A stretch of 8,441 bases of DNA. It comes from CBDULX01 sp965368175. Lineage in GTDB: Bacteria > Pseudomonadota > Gammaproteobacteria > SZUA-229. Where the stretch lies: NCBI GenBank assembly GCA_965368175.1, contig CBDULX010000137.1:1-8441 (forward strand), given 5' to 3'. The notes below the pieces were generated by a model. It saw only the letters and a list, made by a program, of their open reading frames with translations. It did not search any database and was not told the origin of the DNA. Below, piece after piece: positions 1 to 6,199 of this stretch (its first letter is position 1; the number at the start of each line of letters is the position of its first letter). The position numbers and the translations under genes are program-made.

Positions 1-1132
1 CAGTAAAAGCACCCTGTACACCCGTAGCGCCAATCAGTATATGGGGTTTGAGAGACTTAATGGCATCATGAAAAGACATTTTCGGATGATCATGTGCATA
101 AGGTCGATTATGTTCGGCAAGATCTTTGCGTGATTTAACAACCAGTCCTTTTTCATCAACAAACCACAATCGCTGAAGGGCGCTGTTGTTGCTTAAGCCG
201 CACCTGCATAAGGCAGGCAGGATTAAATCAGCCATACCCGTAGCAGCAGATCCTGCGCCGAGAAACATAATACGCAGGTCTGCAAACTGCAGGCCAGAAA
301 TCCTGATGGCACTGTATATACCGGCCAGAACCATCGTTGCGGTACCCTGAATGTCGTCATTGAAACATAACACCCGTTCCCGGTATGTACTGAGTAGTGT
401 ATAAGCATTGGGTGTAAGGAAGTCTTCAAACTGGATTAGTGCCTGAGGAAAAATATTCTGGACCGTTACTACAAACTCTTCAACAAGTTCATAGTATGCA
501 TCACCGGTAAGTCTGGTTTTTTTTACACCCAGATATAGAGGGTCTTCGCGTAGCGCCTGGTTATTGGTGCCGACATCGAGCATAACTGGCAGGCACTGTT
601 CTGGGGGAATGCCGGCACCAGCGGTATAAAGTGCCAGTTTTCCGATAGGTATACCCATGCCGTTAGCACCAAGGTCGCCCAGGCCGAGAATGCGCTGGCC
701 ATCAGTAATAACGATCATGCGAACATCACGCTCTGGCCAGTTAGCTAATATCTCATGAATGCGGCCACGATCACTCGGTGTAATGTAAAAACCACGAGGT
801 TCTCTAAATATATGCGCAAACTGCTGGCAGGCCTGGCCCACGGTAGGTGTATATATAACGGGCAGGAGTTCATCAATATTATCTATTAATAATCGGTAAA
901 ATAATCGTTCGTTACGGCCCTGCAATGCAAACAAAAGAATATAGCGCTCTATATCATCTGTTTTCCGGTTTAGATTCTCCAGCACGCGTTGTATTTGTAT
1001 TTTCTGGTTAGTTACAGTCGCCGGCAATAAGCCCCTTAATTTATACTGGTCACGTTCAGCTTCGCTAAAAGCAGAGCCTTTATATAACCTTGGGTTTTTC
1101 AGAACATCAAATCCAGTCGGACCTTTTTTCAA
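1..1132 (-). CDS. maeA: NAD-dependent malic enzyme, 3' end cut by window edge
   Basis: Oxidative decarboxylation of malate to pyruvate and CO2 in the cytoplasm with NAD(P). The open frame gives 377 residues and continues past base 1; E. coli MaeA has about 565, so about one third is missing. Family signatures seen: KGSAF near residue 18, FYRLL at 78, PVIYTPTVG at 91-99 with the catalytic Tyr94, GMGIPIGK with the catalytic Lys165, LDVGTNN at 185-191, FEDF with metal ligands Glu236 and Asp237, FNDDIQGTA with Asp260, and the dinucleotide loop GAGSAATG at 292-299. The start must be TTG at 1132: an in-frame TAA lies five codons upstream, no ATG or GTG lies between them, and AGGAG sits six bases before the TTG. 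The N-terminus (GFDVLKNP) resembles the longer malic enzymes of eukaryotes. Rare ATA isoleucine codons are frequent. The gene stands alone, divergent from the permease at 1408. Confidence 0.94.
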   Translation of the reverse strand, partial: MKKGPTGFDVLKNPRLYKGSAFSEAERDQYKLRGLLPATVTNQKIQIQRVLENLNRKTDDIERYILLFALQGRNERLFYRLLIDNIDELLPVIYTPTVGQACQQFAHIFREPRGFYITPSDRGRIHEILANWPERDVRMIVITDGQRILGLGDLGANGMGIPIGKLALYTAGAGIPPEQCLPVMLDVGTNNQALREDPLYLGVKKTRLTGDAYYELVEEFVVTVQNIFPQALIQFEDFLTPNAYTLLSTYRERVLCFNDDIQGTATMVLAGIYSAIRISGLQFADLRIMFLGAGSAATGMADLILPALCRCGLSNNSALQRLWFVDEKGLVVKSRKDLAEHNRPYAHDHPKMSFHDAIKSLKPHILIGATGVQGAFT

Positions 1133-1138
1133 AATACT

Positions 1139-1143
1139 CTCCT
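1139..1143 (-). promoter_or_regulatory. Ribosome binding site deciding the TTG start of the malic enzyme
   Basis: AGGAG on the minus strand with a six-base spacer to TTG at 1132. Together with the in-frame stop at 1147-1145 it fixes the non-ATG start. Confidence 0.75.
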
Positions 1144-1206
1144 GTTAGACAGGTAATGAGAAGAGGGTATGCTACCGATATTGCTATGATCAGTTTAGAT
1201 GTTGAT

Positions 1207-1230
1207 TCGTCAATTAATTATAGATGACGA
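1207..1230. promoter_or_regulatory. Operator-like dyad TCGTCA-N12-TGACGA
   Basis: Perfect six-base inverted arms TCGTCA (1207-1212) and TGACGA (1225-1230) flank a 12-base AT-only-but-one spacer. Geometry fits a dimeric regulator, but arms of six bases can arise by chance and no regulator gene adjoins it. Confidence 0.25.
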
Positions 1231-1407
1231 TTAGCAGTATTAGGAGTCTCAGGTTAAGTCTGGTTGAATTTCGCCATTATAAAAAATCTCGACTTGATCA
1301 GAGGCCCGAGGTATTTCTATGTCCTGTCCACTGTATTTGCTGCATTTTCAGTCTCAATGTCTTACGATTAGTTATTGCTGCTGAGCAAGGCCCTATATCC
1401 ATCTGTA

Positions 1408-2595
1408 ATGACCGATTCCATCTCATTTCGTTTGCAGCTTATTGTATTTGCACTGGTCGCCAGTTCAGTCGCCAATATTTACATTACCCAGCCAGTCCTG
1501 CCCGTGCTACAACAGGAATTCGGGGCGGATATTGTGGTGGTGTCATTAACAGTATCGGCGGTCATTCTCGGCATCACGCTTTCCAATCTGCCATTTGGTT
1601 TACTGTCGGATAAGTTGCCTATCCAGCCGATCATTATTGTCGGTGGCGTTATGGTGGCACTTGGGGCTGTGGTCTGTGCGCTGACTGATGATATCTGGGT
1701 GCTGATTGGTGCGCGTTTTATGCAGGGGCTATTTATTCCCGCAATTACCACCTGTCTGGCAGCATATCTGGCCCGGACGCTACCGGTGGCAAAGCTGAAT
1801 GTGGTGATGGGCGCGTATGTATCGGCGACGGTAATGGGGGGCCTGGGCGGGCGCTTGCTGGGTGGCTGGATTCATCCGCCCCTGCATTGGCGCTATGCGT
1901 TTATTACGGCTGCCGCACTAATGTTTCTCGCTACCTTTTCTGCACTACGCTGGTTACCGAGAAAAGTAGCTGCCCCCAGCATTCACAAAAACTCCGTCAG
2001 CTTTGGCGCATTAATGCGTCACTGGGCTCATCTGCGGATCTATTTGTGCGCTGCGGGTAGCTTCTTTATTTTTTCATCGATTTTCAATTATTTACCGTTT
2101 CGACTTTCCGCGGCACCGTTCAATTATTCCACCGAAATGACCACTATGGTCTATCTGGTTTATGTAGTCGGGATCTTTATGGGCCCTACCGCTGGGCGAC
2201 TGAGTAACCGCTTTGGTAACGGTGTCACAATGCTGGTCGGCTCGATGTTTTTAGGCTTCGCCCTGGCATTGATGCTGATACCTGCCAGTGAAGCGATTAT
2301 CTTTGGTTTACTCCTGTTCTGTGCCAGTTTTTTCGCCATCCATGCCTCCGCAGTGGGCGCATTAAACCGAAGATTAAGTCATGGCCATGGGCGAGCCAAT
2401 GCGCTGTATGTACTATTTTATTATCTGGGTGGCTGGCTGGGCATTACCAGTTCCGGTTTTGTTTTTAAACACGGCGGCTGGGATGCGCTTATCTATCTGT
2501 GTGCATGTGTAGTGCTCATTCCCTTAATCGTGGGTCTGGTTGAGCAGAAAACGACCACTAATACATACAGCATACACCAGGTAGGAGGCGGGTGA
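1408..2595 (+). CDS. Major facilitator superfamily permease, YnfM-like
   Basis: Inner-membrane secondary transporter, about 395 residues, with roughly 12 hydrophobic segments, as usual for the family. Helix 1 covers about residues 8-28 and runs into YITQPVLPVLQQEFG; the loop after helix 2 carries the motif-A remnant GLLSDK (64-69). The stretches GAYVSATVMGGLGGRLLGG and ALYVLFYYLGGWLG match, from memory, the E. coli YnfM segments GLYISGNSIGGMSGRLISG and SLYLFSYYLGSS, so a YnfM-type efflux carrier is the best call; the substrate cannot be read from sequence. The start is uncertain: ATG at 1408 puts helix 1 at the usual distance, while an in-frame TTG at 1375 would add 11 residues. Neither has a good ribosome binding site. 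The gene converges on the GFA gene at 2716, and no cognate regulator adjoins it. Confidence 0.88.
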   Translation: MTDSISFRLQLIVFALVASSVANIYITQPVLPVLQQEFGADIVVVSLTVSAVILGITLSNLPFGLLSDKLPIQPIIIVGGVMVALGAVVCALTDDIWVLIGARFMQGLFIPAITTCLAAYLARTLPVAKLNVVMGAYVSATVMGGLGGRLLGGWIHPPLHWRYAFITAAALMFLATFSALRWLPRKVAAPSIHKNSVSFGALMRHWAHLRIYLCAAGSFFIFSSIFNYLPFRLSAAPFNYSTEMTTMVYLVYVVGIFMGPTAGRLSNRFGNGVTMLVGSMFLGFALALMLIPASEAIIFGLLLFCASFFAIHASAVGALNRRLSHGHGRANALYVLFYYLGGWLGITSSGFVFKHGGWDALIYLCACVVLIPLIVGLVEQKTTTNTYSIHQVGGG

Positions 2596-2715
2596 TTAGA
2601 GACTGATTTTCGATTACATCCGCCCCCCTGGTTTTGTTTTTTCTGGTTTTAAAATCAGGCAGCCGTGAGTCCGTCTTTTTGGTCACGTACGCCAGTCCGT
2701 TGGATGTTGTTCTGT

Positions 2716-3120
2716 TTACTTTACTTTAAATACAGGAACTTCATCGTGTATCTCTACCCAGTCTGCTTTATTCTCGGTATAAACCTGAATCTGGGGTTTA
2801 ATATCAGCTGAATAATTTTCAACTATACCCAATGGAACCATCTTATGCTGCTTGAAGTGCTTGCCATTAACGCCATATACGGCGGTACCACAATTTGTAC
2901 AAAAGCACTTAGTAGACAAGTTCGTAATCTCATATTCTGATATATCTTCACTGCCTCTCTCGATAGAAAATTGATGGTCAGGTACTGCAACCCAGCTACT
3001 GTAATCACCTCCCTGCATCTTCCTGCAGCTCTCACAATGGCACTGAACCACCCGGGTGACAGGTAAAGAAAACGAAAATCCAACATTTCCGCAGAGACAT
3101 GAAGCCTTAAATTTATCCAT
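2716..3120 (-). CDS. GFA/CENP-V family zinc-binding protein
   Basis: A 134-residue cytoplasmic protein of the glutathione-dependent formaldehyde-activating (GFA) fold. All zinc motifs are present: CLCG (Cys8, Cys10), CHCESCRK (Cys27, Cys29, Cys32) and CFCTNCG (Cys72, Cys74, Cys77). By analogy with Paracoccus Gfa, Cys8/10/74/77 would hold the structural zinc and Cys27/29/32 the second, glutathione-responsive site. Short members like this one are mostly of unknown function, so a role in aldehyde or thiol chemistry is inference. The start is firm: AGGAG lies six bases before ATG. It is transcribed divergently from the TetR gene at 3204 across an 83-base gap that contains an operator-like dyad. 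The gene is AT-rich compared with the operon that begins at 3875. Confidence 0.92.
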   Translation of the reverse strand: MDKFKASCLCGNVGFSFSLPVTRVVQCHCESCRKMQGGDYSSWVAVPDHQFSIERGSEDISEYEITNLSTKCFCTNCGTAVYGVNGKHFKQHKMVPLGIVENYSADIKPQIQVYTENKADWVEIHDEVPVFKVK

Positions 3121-3126
3121 TTTTTA

Positions 3127-3131
3127 CTCCT
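3127..3131 (-). promoter_or_regulatory. Ribosome binding site of the GFA gene
   Basis: AGGAG on the minus strand, six bases before the ATG at 3120. Confidence 0.7.
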
Positions 3132-3146
3132 GTTAATTAAGCTTCG

Positions 3147-3175
3147 ATTCTAATCAGGATTTAATATATGATAAA
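3147..3175 (-). promoter_or_regulatory. Predicted sigma-70 promoter of the GFA gene
   Basis: On the minus strand, -10 TAGAAT (3152-3147, five of six consensus bases) lies 17 bases after a weak -35 TTTATC (3175-3170, three of six). The -35 falls inside the dyad at 3166-3183, so a bound repressor would block it. Confidence 0.45.
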
Positions 3176-3183
3176 GGTCATAT
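3166..3183. promoter_or_regulatory. Probable TetR operator, ATATGA-N6-TCATAT
   Basis: Perfect six-base arms around the spacer TAAAGG form an 18-bp dyad. It sits in the 83-base divergent gap, overlaps the -35 of the GFA promoter and also a plus-strand -10 candidate TATGAT (3167-3172) for the regulator. Size, symmetry and position are those of a TetR-family operator; binding is inferred. Confidence 0.5.
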
Positions 3184-3189
3184 TTAGAC

Positions 3190-3197
3190 AGGAAGGA
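3190..3197 (+). promoter_or_regulatory. Ribosome binding site deciding the TetR start at 3204
   Basis: AGGAAGGA lies six bases before ATG 3204. The in-frame ATG at 3168 lies inside the operator-like dyad and has no such site, so the longer 203-residue reading is unlikely. Confidence 0.75.
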
Positions 3198-3203
3198 TTT
3201 TTT

Positions 3204-3779
3204 ATGCCCTACTCAAAACAACACAAAGAAAATACTCGGAAAGTGATACTTGATAGCGCATTTAAACTGTTTACTGCTAAAGGCTTTGATGGTGTTACCG
3301 TGAACGAACTGATGGAAAACTGCAGTCTGACCAGAGGCGCTTTCTATGCTCACTTTTCAAGTAAAGCTTCACTGTATAGCGAATCAATAAAATTTGCCGC
3401 CGCTACGAGCATGCTGGCAGATCTTAAACCGGATGATATTTCCGATAAAACCTGGTTAACCCATTTGCTTAACGGTTACCTTAGTGTTGAACATGTCAAT
3501 GGAGATAGACCTTGTCCCCTGGCTTTTTTAACCACAGACATAGTCACACGAGATGCAGAAGCTAAATCAGCCTATGCGAGAGCATATGACGGTTTTAATA
3601 GAATAATTCTGGCATATGCGAATAGCTATACCCGTTGTGATGAAGATGAAATTTTGTCACTAACAGCCATGATTATTGGGGCGGTAGCCATATCAAGAAC
3701 GATTGATGATAAAAAAGCTGTTAAAAAACTGCTAGCATCTTGCCGACAGGAAGTGGGTCTGAAGCTGGGTGGAATATAA
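3204..3779 (+). CDS. TetR/AcrR family transcriptional regulator, divergent from GFA gene
   Basis: A 191-residue DNA-binding repressor. The N-terminal TetR domain covers about residues 9-58: TRKVILDSAFKLFTAKGFDG, then the helix-turn-helix from Val31 to Phe51 with the recognition helix LTRGAFYAHF, then SKASLY. The remaining helical part would bind the ligand and dimerise. It carries RPCPLAF with Cys104, in the same place, as I recall it, as the electrophile-sensing Cys106 of NemR (SGCLTVKL); Cys40, in the helix-turn-helix, and Cys144 are further cysteines. Divergence from the GFA gene and the shared dyad at 3166-3183 suggest that it represses both genes. Thiol-based sensing of an aldehyde or electrophile is a hypothesis that fits the neighbour, not something the sequence proves. 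Low GC in sampled lines (33-45 percent) matches the GFA gene and hints that the pair moves as a unit. Confidence 0.92.
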   Translation: MPYSKQHKENTRKVILDSAFKLFTAKGFDGVTVNELMENCSLTRGAFYAHFSSKASLYSESIKFAAATSMLADLKPDDISDKTWLTHLLNGYLSVEHVNGDRPCPLAFLTTDIVTRDAEAKSAYARAYDGFNRIILAYANSYTRCDEDEILSLTAMIIGAVAISRTIDDKKAVKKLLASCRQEVGLKLGGI

Positions 3780-3803
3780 TGCTTGAAAATTGATTTTTCT
3801 CTG

Positions 3804-3857
3804 GGGTCGGTGACAATTGAAAATGCATCTCAATTGTCACCGATCCTTTAATTTTTA
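3804..3857 (+). terminator. Strong hairpin terminator after the TetR gene, REP-like in sequence
   Basis: A perfect 14-bp stem, TCGGTGACAATTGA (3807-3820) with its complement (3830-3843), has a nine-base loop AAATGCATC. It extends outward through one G-T and two G-C pairs to GGG/TCC (3804 to 3846). TTTAATTTTTA follows. This fits intrinsic termination of the plus-strand regulator gene; no such T run follows on the minus strand. The GGGGTCGG outer end also resembles the palindromic REP-type elements scattered through many gammaproteobacterial genomes. Confidence 0.7.
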
Positions 3858-3866
3858 TTCTATAGT
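3834..3866 (+). promoter_or_regulatory. Possible promoter of the permease and reductase operon
   Basis: TTGTCA (3834-3839, five of six bases) lies in the right arm of the hairpin. TATTCT follows at 16 bases (3856-3861, four of six). An overlapping better -10, TATAGT (3861-3866), has no -35 at normal spacing. Either would start transcription within about ten bases of the start codon. Confidence 0.35.
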
Positions 3867-3874
3867 ATGTGCAA

Positions 3875-5161
3875 ATGAACAAACTTCGGGACCTTATCGA
3901 TCGTAGCATAGATCTTCGGCCCGGCGAGTTGCCGGCGCTGATGATATCCTTTGGTTATTTCTTCAGCCTGTTATGCGCCTATTATATTATCCGACCCTTG
4001 CGGGACGAGATGGGAATTCTGGGCGGGATTAAAAACCTGCCCTGGGTGTTTAGTGGAACCTTTCTGGTCATACTGGCGATGGTGCCCCTGTATGGCTGGG
4101 TGAGTTCACGTTATCCACGGCGGCAGTTTTTGCCGCTGGTGTACGCGTTTTTTATTGTTAATCTATTGTTGTTTTATGGTCTTTTTTATTTCCAGGTATC
4201 TCCCGCCCATGTAGCGCAGTCTTTTTTCATCTGGGTCAGCGTGTTTAACCTGTTTGTGGTCTCCGTGTTCTGGAGTTTCATGAACGACATTTATGACAAA
4301 GATCAGGCCAAGCGTTTGTTTGGCGCTATTGCCTCGGGTGGCACCGCCGGTGCCCTGTGTGGCCCGATCCTCACTACCTGGCTGGCGCAACCCCTGGGTA
4401 CCCATAACCTGCTGCTCATCAGTGCCGCGCTGCTGGGACTGTCGATACTGTTTATTGCCCGACTATCAGCCTGGTTCGATCAACAGCCCCAGTCTCGGGA
4501 GGATACCAGCTACCAGCAACCCATCGGCGGACACTGGCTGGCCGGGTTTTCACTGGTGTTTCGTTCGCCTTACCTGATGGGTATAGGTCTGCTGATTCTG
4601 CTGTACACCACCTTATCAACATTTTTATATTTCCAGCAGGCGAGTATTATCCAGGACAGTTTCAGCGATTCGGCGGAACGTACTTCAGTGTTTGCCATGA
4701 TCGATCTGGCAGTGAATAGCCTGACCATCCTGATCCAGGTGTTTCTGACGGGCCGACTGGTGCGTGTCCTGGGCCTGGCCTGGACTCTGGCCCTGATCCC
4801 CCTGTTACTGGCGGTGGGTTTTCTGATATTGAGTCTGTCACCGGTACTGGGGGTGTTAATCGTGGTGCAGATATTACGCCGTGCCGGCAATTATTCCATT
4901 ATGCGACCGGCGCGGGAGATGCTGTATGTAGTACTCGGGCGGGAAGAAAAATACAAGGCGAAGAACTTTATCGATACCGTAGTGTACCGGGGCGGTGATG
5001 CGGTGAGTGCCTGGGTATATGATGCGATGCGCAGCATGGGTTTAAGCCTGGGACAGATTGCTTTTATTGCAGCCCCGTTGGCGGCAGTGTGGGCTCTGGT
5101 TGCGTATCGGCTCGGCCTGCGCCGTGAGCAGATAGCCGCTCAAACCCCTCAACAGGAATAA
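3875..5161 (+). CDS. ATP/ADP-translocase-like (NTT-like) polytopic membrane protein
   Basis: A 428-residue inner-membrane transporter with about 12 hydrophobic segments. Characteristic stretches are YYIIRPLRDEMG (36-47), WVFSGTF (57-63), NLFVVSVFWSFMNDIYDKDQ (125-144) and KRLFGAIASGGTAGALCGP from 146. I recognise these from the bacterial proteins annotated as MFS transporter or NTP/NDP exchange transporter; cargo is not established for such free-living homologues, so nucleotide transport is a family-level inference. Near the C-terminus RPAREMLYVVLGREEKYKAK is another strongly conserved-looking segment. The start is ATG 3875 or GTG 3869; neither has a Shine-Dalgarno site and a -10 element lies just upstream, so the mRNA may be leaderless. 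The stop is 12 bases before the reductase gene, so the two form an operon. GC is higher (48-65 percent in sampled lines) than in the preceding cassette. Confidence 0.82.
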   Translation: MNKLRDLIDRSIDLRPGELPALMISFGYFFSLLCAYYIIRPLRDEMGILGGIKNLPWVFSGTFLVILAMVPLYGWVSSRYPRRQFLPLVYAFFIVNLLLFYGLFYFQVSPAHVAQSFFIWVSVFNLFVVSVFWSFMNDIYDKDQAKRLFGAIASGGTAGALCGPILTTWLAQPLGTHNLLLISAALLGLSILFIARLSAWFDQQPQSREDTSYQQPIGGHWLAGFSLVFRSPYLMGIGLLILLYTTLSTFLYFQQASIIQDSFSDSAERTSVFAMIDLAVNSLTILIQVFLTGRLVRVLGLAWTLALIPLLLAVGFLILSLSPVLGVLIVVQILRRAGNYSIMRPAREMLYVVLGREEKYKAKNFIDTVVYRGGDAVSAWVYDAMRSMGLSLGQIAFIAAPLAAVWALVAYRLGLRREQIAAQTPQQE

Positions 5162-5164
5162 CCG

Positions 5165-5170
5165 AAGGAG
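5165..5170 (+). promoter_or_regulatory. Ribosome binding site of the Tat reductase, with three ATG choices
   Basis: AAGGAG is followed by three consecutive in-frame ATG codons at 5174, 5177 and 5180. Spacers are three, six and nine bases, so 5177 or 5180 is more likely to be used than the first. Confidence 0.7.
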
Positions 5171-5173
5171 TGA

Positions 5174-6115
5174 ATGATGATGAATGAACAGATCAATAAC
5201 CGTCGTCGTAGCCTGATCAAGGCCTTACTGGCCCTGGGCTTTAGTGGCCCGGCCTTAAGTGGCCTGTTACAGGCGGCCACCCAGAAGAAAATTCTGAAGA
5301 CCATTCCATCCTCGGGTGAGCAGCTCCCGGTCATGGGTGTAGGAACATCGCGCACCTTCGACGCCCTGCATGATGCAGAACTGATGCAACAGCTAAGACA
5401 GGTGATGCAGTCATTTTTCGATCATGGTGGCAGCCTGGTAGATTCATCGCCCATGTATGGTACGGCAGAGGCGGTGACAGGAAAGCTGTTAGAGCAGGTT
5501 CAGGGCAAACAGGCACTGTTTGCTGCTACCAAGGTCTGGGTGGATGGCCGCCAGGCCGGCATAGATCAGATGGAGAGATCCCGCCAACTGTGGGGTATCA
5601 AGCGCTTTGACCTGATGCAAATTCATAATCTTCGCGACTGGAAGGTCCATCTAAAAACACTCAAGGCCATGAAAGCCGAGGGTAAGATTCGTTATCTGGG
5701 CATTACCACTTCCCATGGTCGCGATCATGATGAACTGGAAACGCTGCTGAAAAATCATCCTTTTGACTTTGTACAGTTCAGTTACAACATCGCCAACCGT
5801 GAGGTCGAGAATCGTTTATTACCGATTGCAATGGACCGGGGTATTGCGACCATTATTAACCGGCCTTACCAGAGAGGTAATCTGTTTCGACAGGTTAAGG
5901 GTAAGCCGCTGCCGAACTGGGCGAGCGATATCGATGTCACCAGCTGGGGGCAGTTCTTTCTGAAATTTGTCCTGTCCCATCCGGGCGTTACCTGTGCTAT
6001 CCCGGCCACCAGCAAGGTGAAACATATGGTGGATAATATGGCGGCACAATTTGGTCGCTTGCCCGACGAAAAAATGCGCAGGGAAATGATTGGTTATTTT
6101 AGTTCCTTAGGCTAG
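5174..6115 (+). CDS. Tat-exported aldo/keto reductase
   Basis: An NAD(P)H-dependent oxidoreductase of the aldo/keto reductase (AKR) superfamily, 313 residues from the first ATG. The N-terminus carries a twin-arginine signal: RRRSLIK at 10-16, a hydrophobic stretch at 17-32 (ALLALGFSGPALSGLL), then QAA, a plausible cleavage site near 33-35. The protein should therefore cross the membrane folded, with cofactor bound. The mature part is a complete TIM-barrel enzyme with the catalytic tetrad Asp90 (VDSSPMYG), Tyr95, Lys120 (AATKVW) and His151 (QIHN). RYLGITTSHGR and the late IPATSKVKH are the usual later strands and cofactor-binding segment. It follows the NTT-like permease by 12 bases and has no promoter of its own. 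Natural substrate unknown. An AKR in the periplasm is unusual because NADPH is not normally available there. Confidence 0.92.
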   Translation: MMMNEQINNRRRSLIKALLALGFSGPALSGLLQAATQKKILKTIPSSGEQLPVMGVGTSRTFDALHDAELMQQLRQVMQSFFDHGGSLVDSSPMYGTAEAVTGKLLEQVQGKQALFAATKVWVDGRQAGIDQMERSRQLWGIKRFDLMQIHNLRDWKVHLKTLKAMKAEGKIRYLGITTSHGRDHDELETLLKNHPFDFVQFSYNIANREVENRLLPIAMDRGIATIINRPYQRGNLFRQVKGKPLPNWASDIDVTSWGQFFLKFVLSHPGVTCAIPATSKVKHMVDNMAAQFGRLPDEKMRREMIGYFSSLG

Positions 6116-6199
6116 TGGAACAAAAGGCGAGGAGGGATTATATTTGATCAATTGAGTTGTTTGGTTAAATAACAATTCCTCTGTAGCCTTGATTTTTTA

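Larger units (their letters stand above)
1133..1407. other. Divergent intergenic region between malic enzyme and permease
   Basis: 275 bases holding the control regions of two divergent genes. I see no convincing sigma-70 promoter on either strand. The one clear structure is the dyad at 1207-1230, listed separately. A possible minus-strand -35 element TTGACG (1213-1208) lies inside that dyad, but no good -10 follows at the right spacing. No RNA gene is visible. Confidence 0.5.

Noticed and set aside
1224..1613. A 129-codon plus-strand open frame overlapping the permease start
   Set aside because: It shares most of its length with the permease in another frame, has no Shine-Dalgarno site, and its Cys- and His-rich translation resembles no family.
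2603..2687. Inverted repeats after the permease (CTGATTTT with AAAATCAG, and CGTGA with TCACG)
   Set aside because: The arms are 40 bases apart in one case and short and bulged in the other, and no T run follows a stem, so a terminator is not supported.
4570..4890. A 106-codon minus-strand frame inside the NTT-like gene
   Set aside because: Arg- and Thr-rich antisense shadow of a membrane protein gene; no sign of translation.
6150..6177. Bulged hairpin between the converging reductase and hydrolase genes
   Set aside because: The stem is AT-rich with a two-base bulge and a mismatch, and no T run follows on either strand. Weak as a bidirectional terminator.
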